From Verrucomicrobiaceae bacterium (GTDB taxonomy: Bacteria; Verrucomicrobiota; Verrucomicrobiae; Verrucomicrobiales; Akkermansiaceae), in NCBI GenBank assembly GCA_947372405.1, contig CANBTO010000013.1, forward strand, positions 1 through 25,405: DNA of 25,405 nucleotides, in the 5' to 3' direction. Below are positions 24,497-25,405 of this stretch, in pieces. The notes under the pieces were generated by a model that was not told the origin of the DNA, ran no database searches, and worked only from the letters and a program-made list of their open reading frames with translations. How positions within the stretch are numbered: the first letter of the stretch is position 1; the number at the start of each line of letters is the position of its first letter. The position numbers were made by a program, and so were the translations under genes.

Positions 24497-25381
24497 ATGC
24501 CGGATTCGTCACGCACACTCAAGTTCGCCATACCCAAAGGCAGCCTGGAGGCTCCCACCGTGGAGCTTCTCGCCAAGGCTGGCTATGAGGTTTACGTGTC
24601 ATCGCGCGGCCTGCGCCCGACATCGAATGATCCGGATCTCGATCTGTATCTCATCCGCGCCCAGGAAATCGGCCGGTATCTCGGCCAAGGTTTCATCGAT
24701 TGCGGCATCACCGGCTATGACTGGGCCTATGAAAACGAGGTGGATCTGGTCGATCTCGCGGAGTTGCCCTATTCCCGCGCCACGACGCGTCCGACGCGCT
24801 GGGTGCTCGTCGTTCCGGAAGATTCGCCGATCCGCAAACCCGAGGATCTCGAAGGCAAACGCATCGCCACCGAGGGTGTGGGGATCACGAAGCGTTACCT
24901 GAAGGAACGCGGTATCCACGCCGAAGTGGAGTTTTCCTGGGGGGCCACCGAGGTCAAGGTGCCTGATCTGGTGGATGCCATCGTCGATGTCACGGAAACC
25001 GGTTCTTCGATCAAGGCGAACCGCCTGCGCATCGTGGATACGCTGTTGACCTCGTTCCCGCACTTCTACGCCAACCCGACCGCGGCGGCGGATCCATGGA
25101 AAAAGGAAAAGATGGATCGTATCGCCCTGCTGCTCAAGGCCGCGCTCGGCGCCCGTGGCAAAGTGGGGCTGAAAATGAACCTGCCGAGCTCCAAGCTCGC
25201 CGAATTGCTCGAGAAACTTCCCTCGCTGCGCCGCCCCACCGTTGCCAACCTTTCCGAAGAAGGTTGGGTGGCGGTCGAGACAGTGATTGACGAAATCATC
25301 GTCAGAGACATCATCCCCGAACTGAAGCGCCTGGGGGCCGAGGGGATCATCGAGTATCCGCTCAACAAAATCGTCCCCTGA
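24497..25381 (+). CDS. hisG: ATP phosphoribosyltransferase, long form with regulatory domain
   Basis: 294 residues. This cytoplasmic enzyme makes phosphoribosyl-ATP from ATP and PRPP, the first and feedback-controlled step of histidine biosynthesis. The start at 24497 (ATG) is preferred over a TTG at 24458, which overlaps the upstream stop codon. Seen: LKFAIPKGSL (8-17), GITGYDW, the GKRIATEGVGITKRYL segment, the PRPP-binding region DAIVDVTETGSSIKAN, and a C-terminal section with PTVANLSEEGWVAVE and LKRLGAEGIIEYPLNKI. The length and that C-terminal section identify the long HisG, which has an ACT-like domain that binds histidine and does not need HisZ. No other his gene is in the window. It is a housekeeping gene placed after the membrane-protein genes with a 35-base gap. 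Confidence 0.97.
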   Translation: MPDSSRTLKFAIPKGSLEAPTVELLAKAGYEVYVSSRGLRPTSNDPDLDLYLIRAQEIGRYLGQGFIDCGITGYDWAYENEVDLVDLAELPYSRATTRPTRWVLVVPEDSPIRKPEDLEGKRIATEGVGITKRYLKERGIHAEVEFSWGATEVKVPDLVDAIVDVTETGSSIKANRLRIVDTLLTSFPHFYANPTAAADPWKKEKMDRIALLLKAALGARGKVGLKMNLPSSKLAELLEKLPSLRRPTVANLSEEGWVAVETVIDEIIVRDIIPELKRLGAEGIIEYPLNKIVP

Positions 25382-25405
25382 TTCTTTCACCGCAACCTAA
25401 CCCCG

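Overview
The window is gene-dense and GC-rich, and every recognisable gene lies on the + strand. Few genes have a Shine-Dalgarno sequence. That, together with a TatC carrying a very large periplasmic insertion, a zinc-ribbon/Pro-rich single-pass membrane protein and secreted GH38- and GH29-type enzymes, suggests a member of the Verrucomicrobiota (an inference, not a proof). The window falls into three blocks.

Block 1 (1-15402) is the 3' half of a hybrid NRPS/PKS assembly line plus its activating enzyme. It starts inside a gene ending A-PCP. This overlaps by ATGA a 2977-residue protein with the order KS-AT-ACP-aminotransferase-C-A(N-methyltransferase)-PCP, followed by a C-A-PCP-TE protein and an Sfp-type phosphopantetheinyl transferase. 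Read colinearly, an aminoacyl (or peptidyl) unit is extended by one malonate. No KR, DH or ER is present, so the beta-ketone should be transaminated by the embedded class-III aminotransferase. The intermediate is then joined to N-methyl-Ala (pocket code read by eye as DLFNNALTYK plus an N-MT inserted between A8 and A9) and to Val (code DAFWLGGTFK), and released by the TE. Because an amino-acid module sits directly upstream of the KS, the chemistry implied is a beta,gamma-diamino acid, the amine counterpart of statine. This is the most interesting feature of the window.

Block 2 (15455-21052) holds a zinc-ribbon membrane protein of unknown function and two exported carbohydrate-active enzymes. 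One is a GH38-type alpha-mannosidase homologue whose usual zinc ligands look replaced. The other is a GH29-like alpha-L-fucosidase homologue. A candidate promoter, with an inverted repeat over its -10 box, precedes the GH38 gene. A mostly gene-free stretch after the GH29-like gene contains a decayed IS66-type transposase C-terminus on the - strand.

Block 3 (21717-25381) looks like core genome: tatC with an unusual insertion and a His/Asp-rich tail containing eight perfect 9-bp repeats, a two-TM protein of unknown function, a MauE/DoxX-like membrane protein, and long-form hisG.

Over the NRPS/PKS block and the gene after it, the octamer YTGTTAGA (or its complement) recurs about once per kb in both orientations and in different reading frames. 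It is absent as an exact word from the last 9.3 kb.
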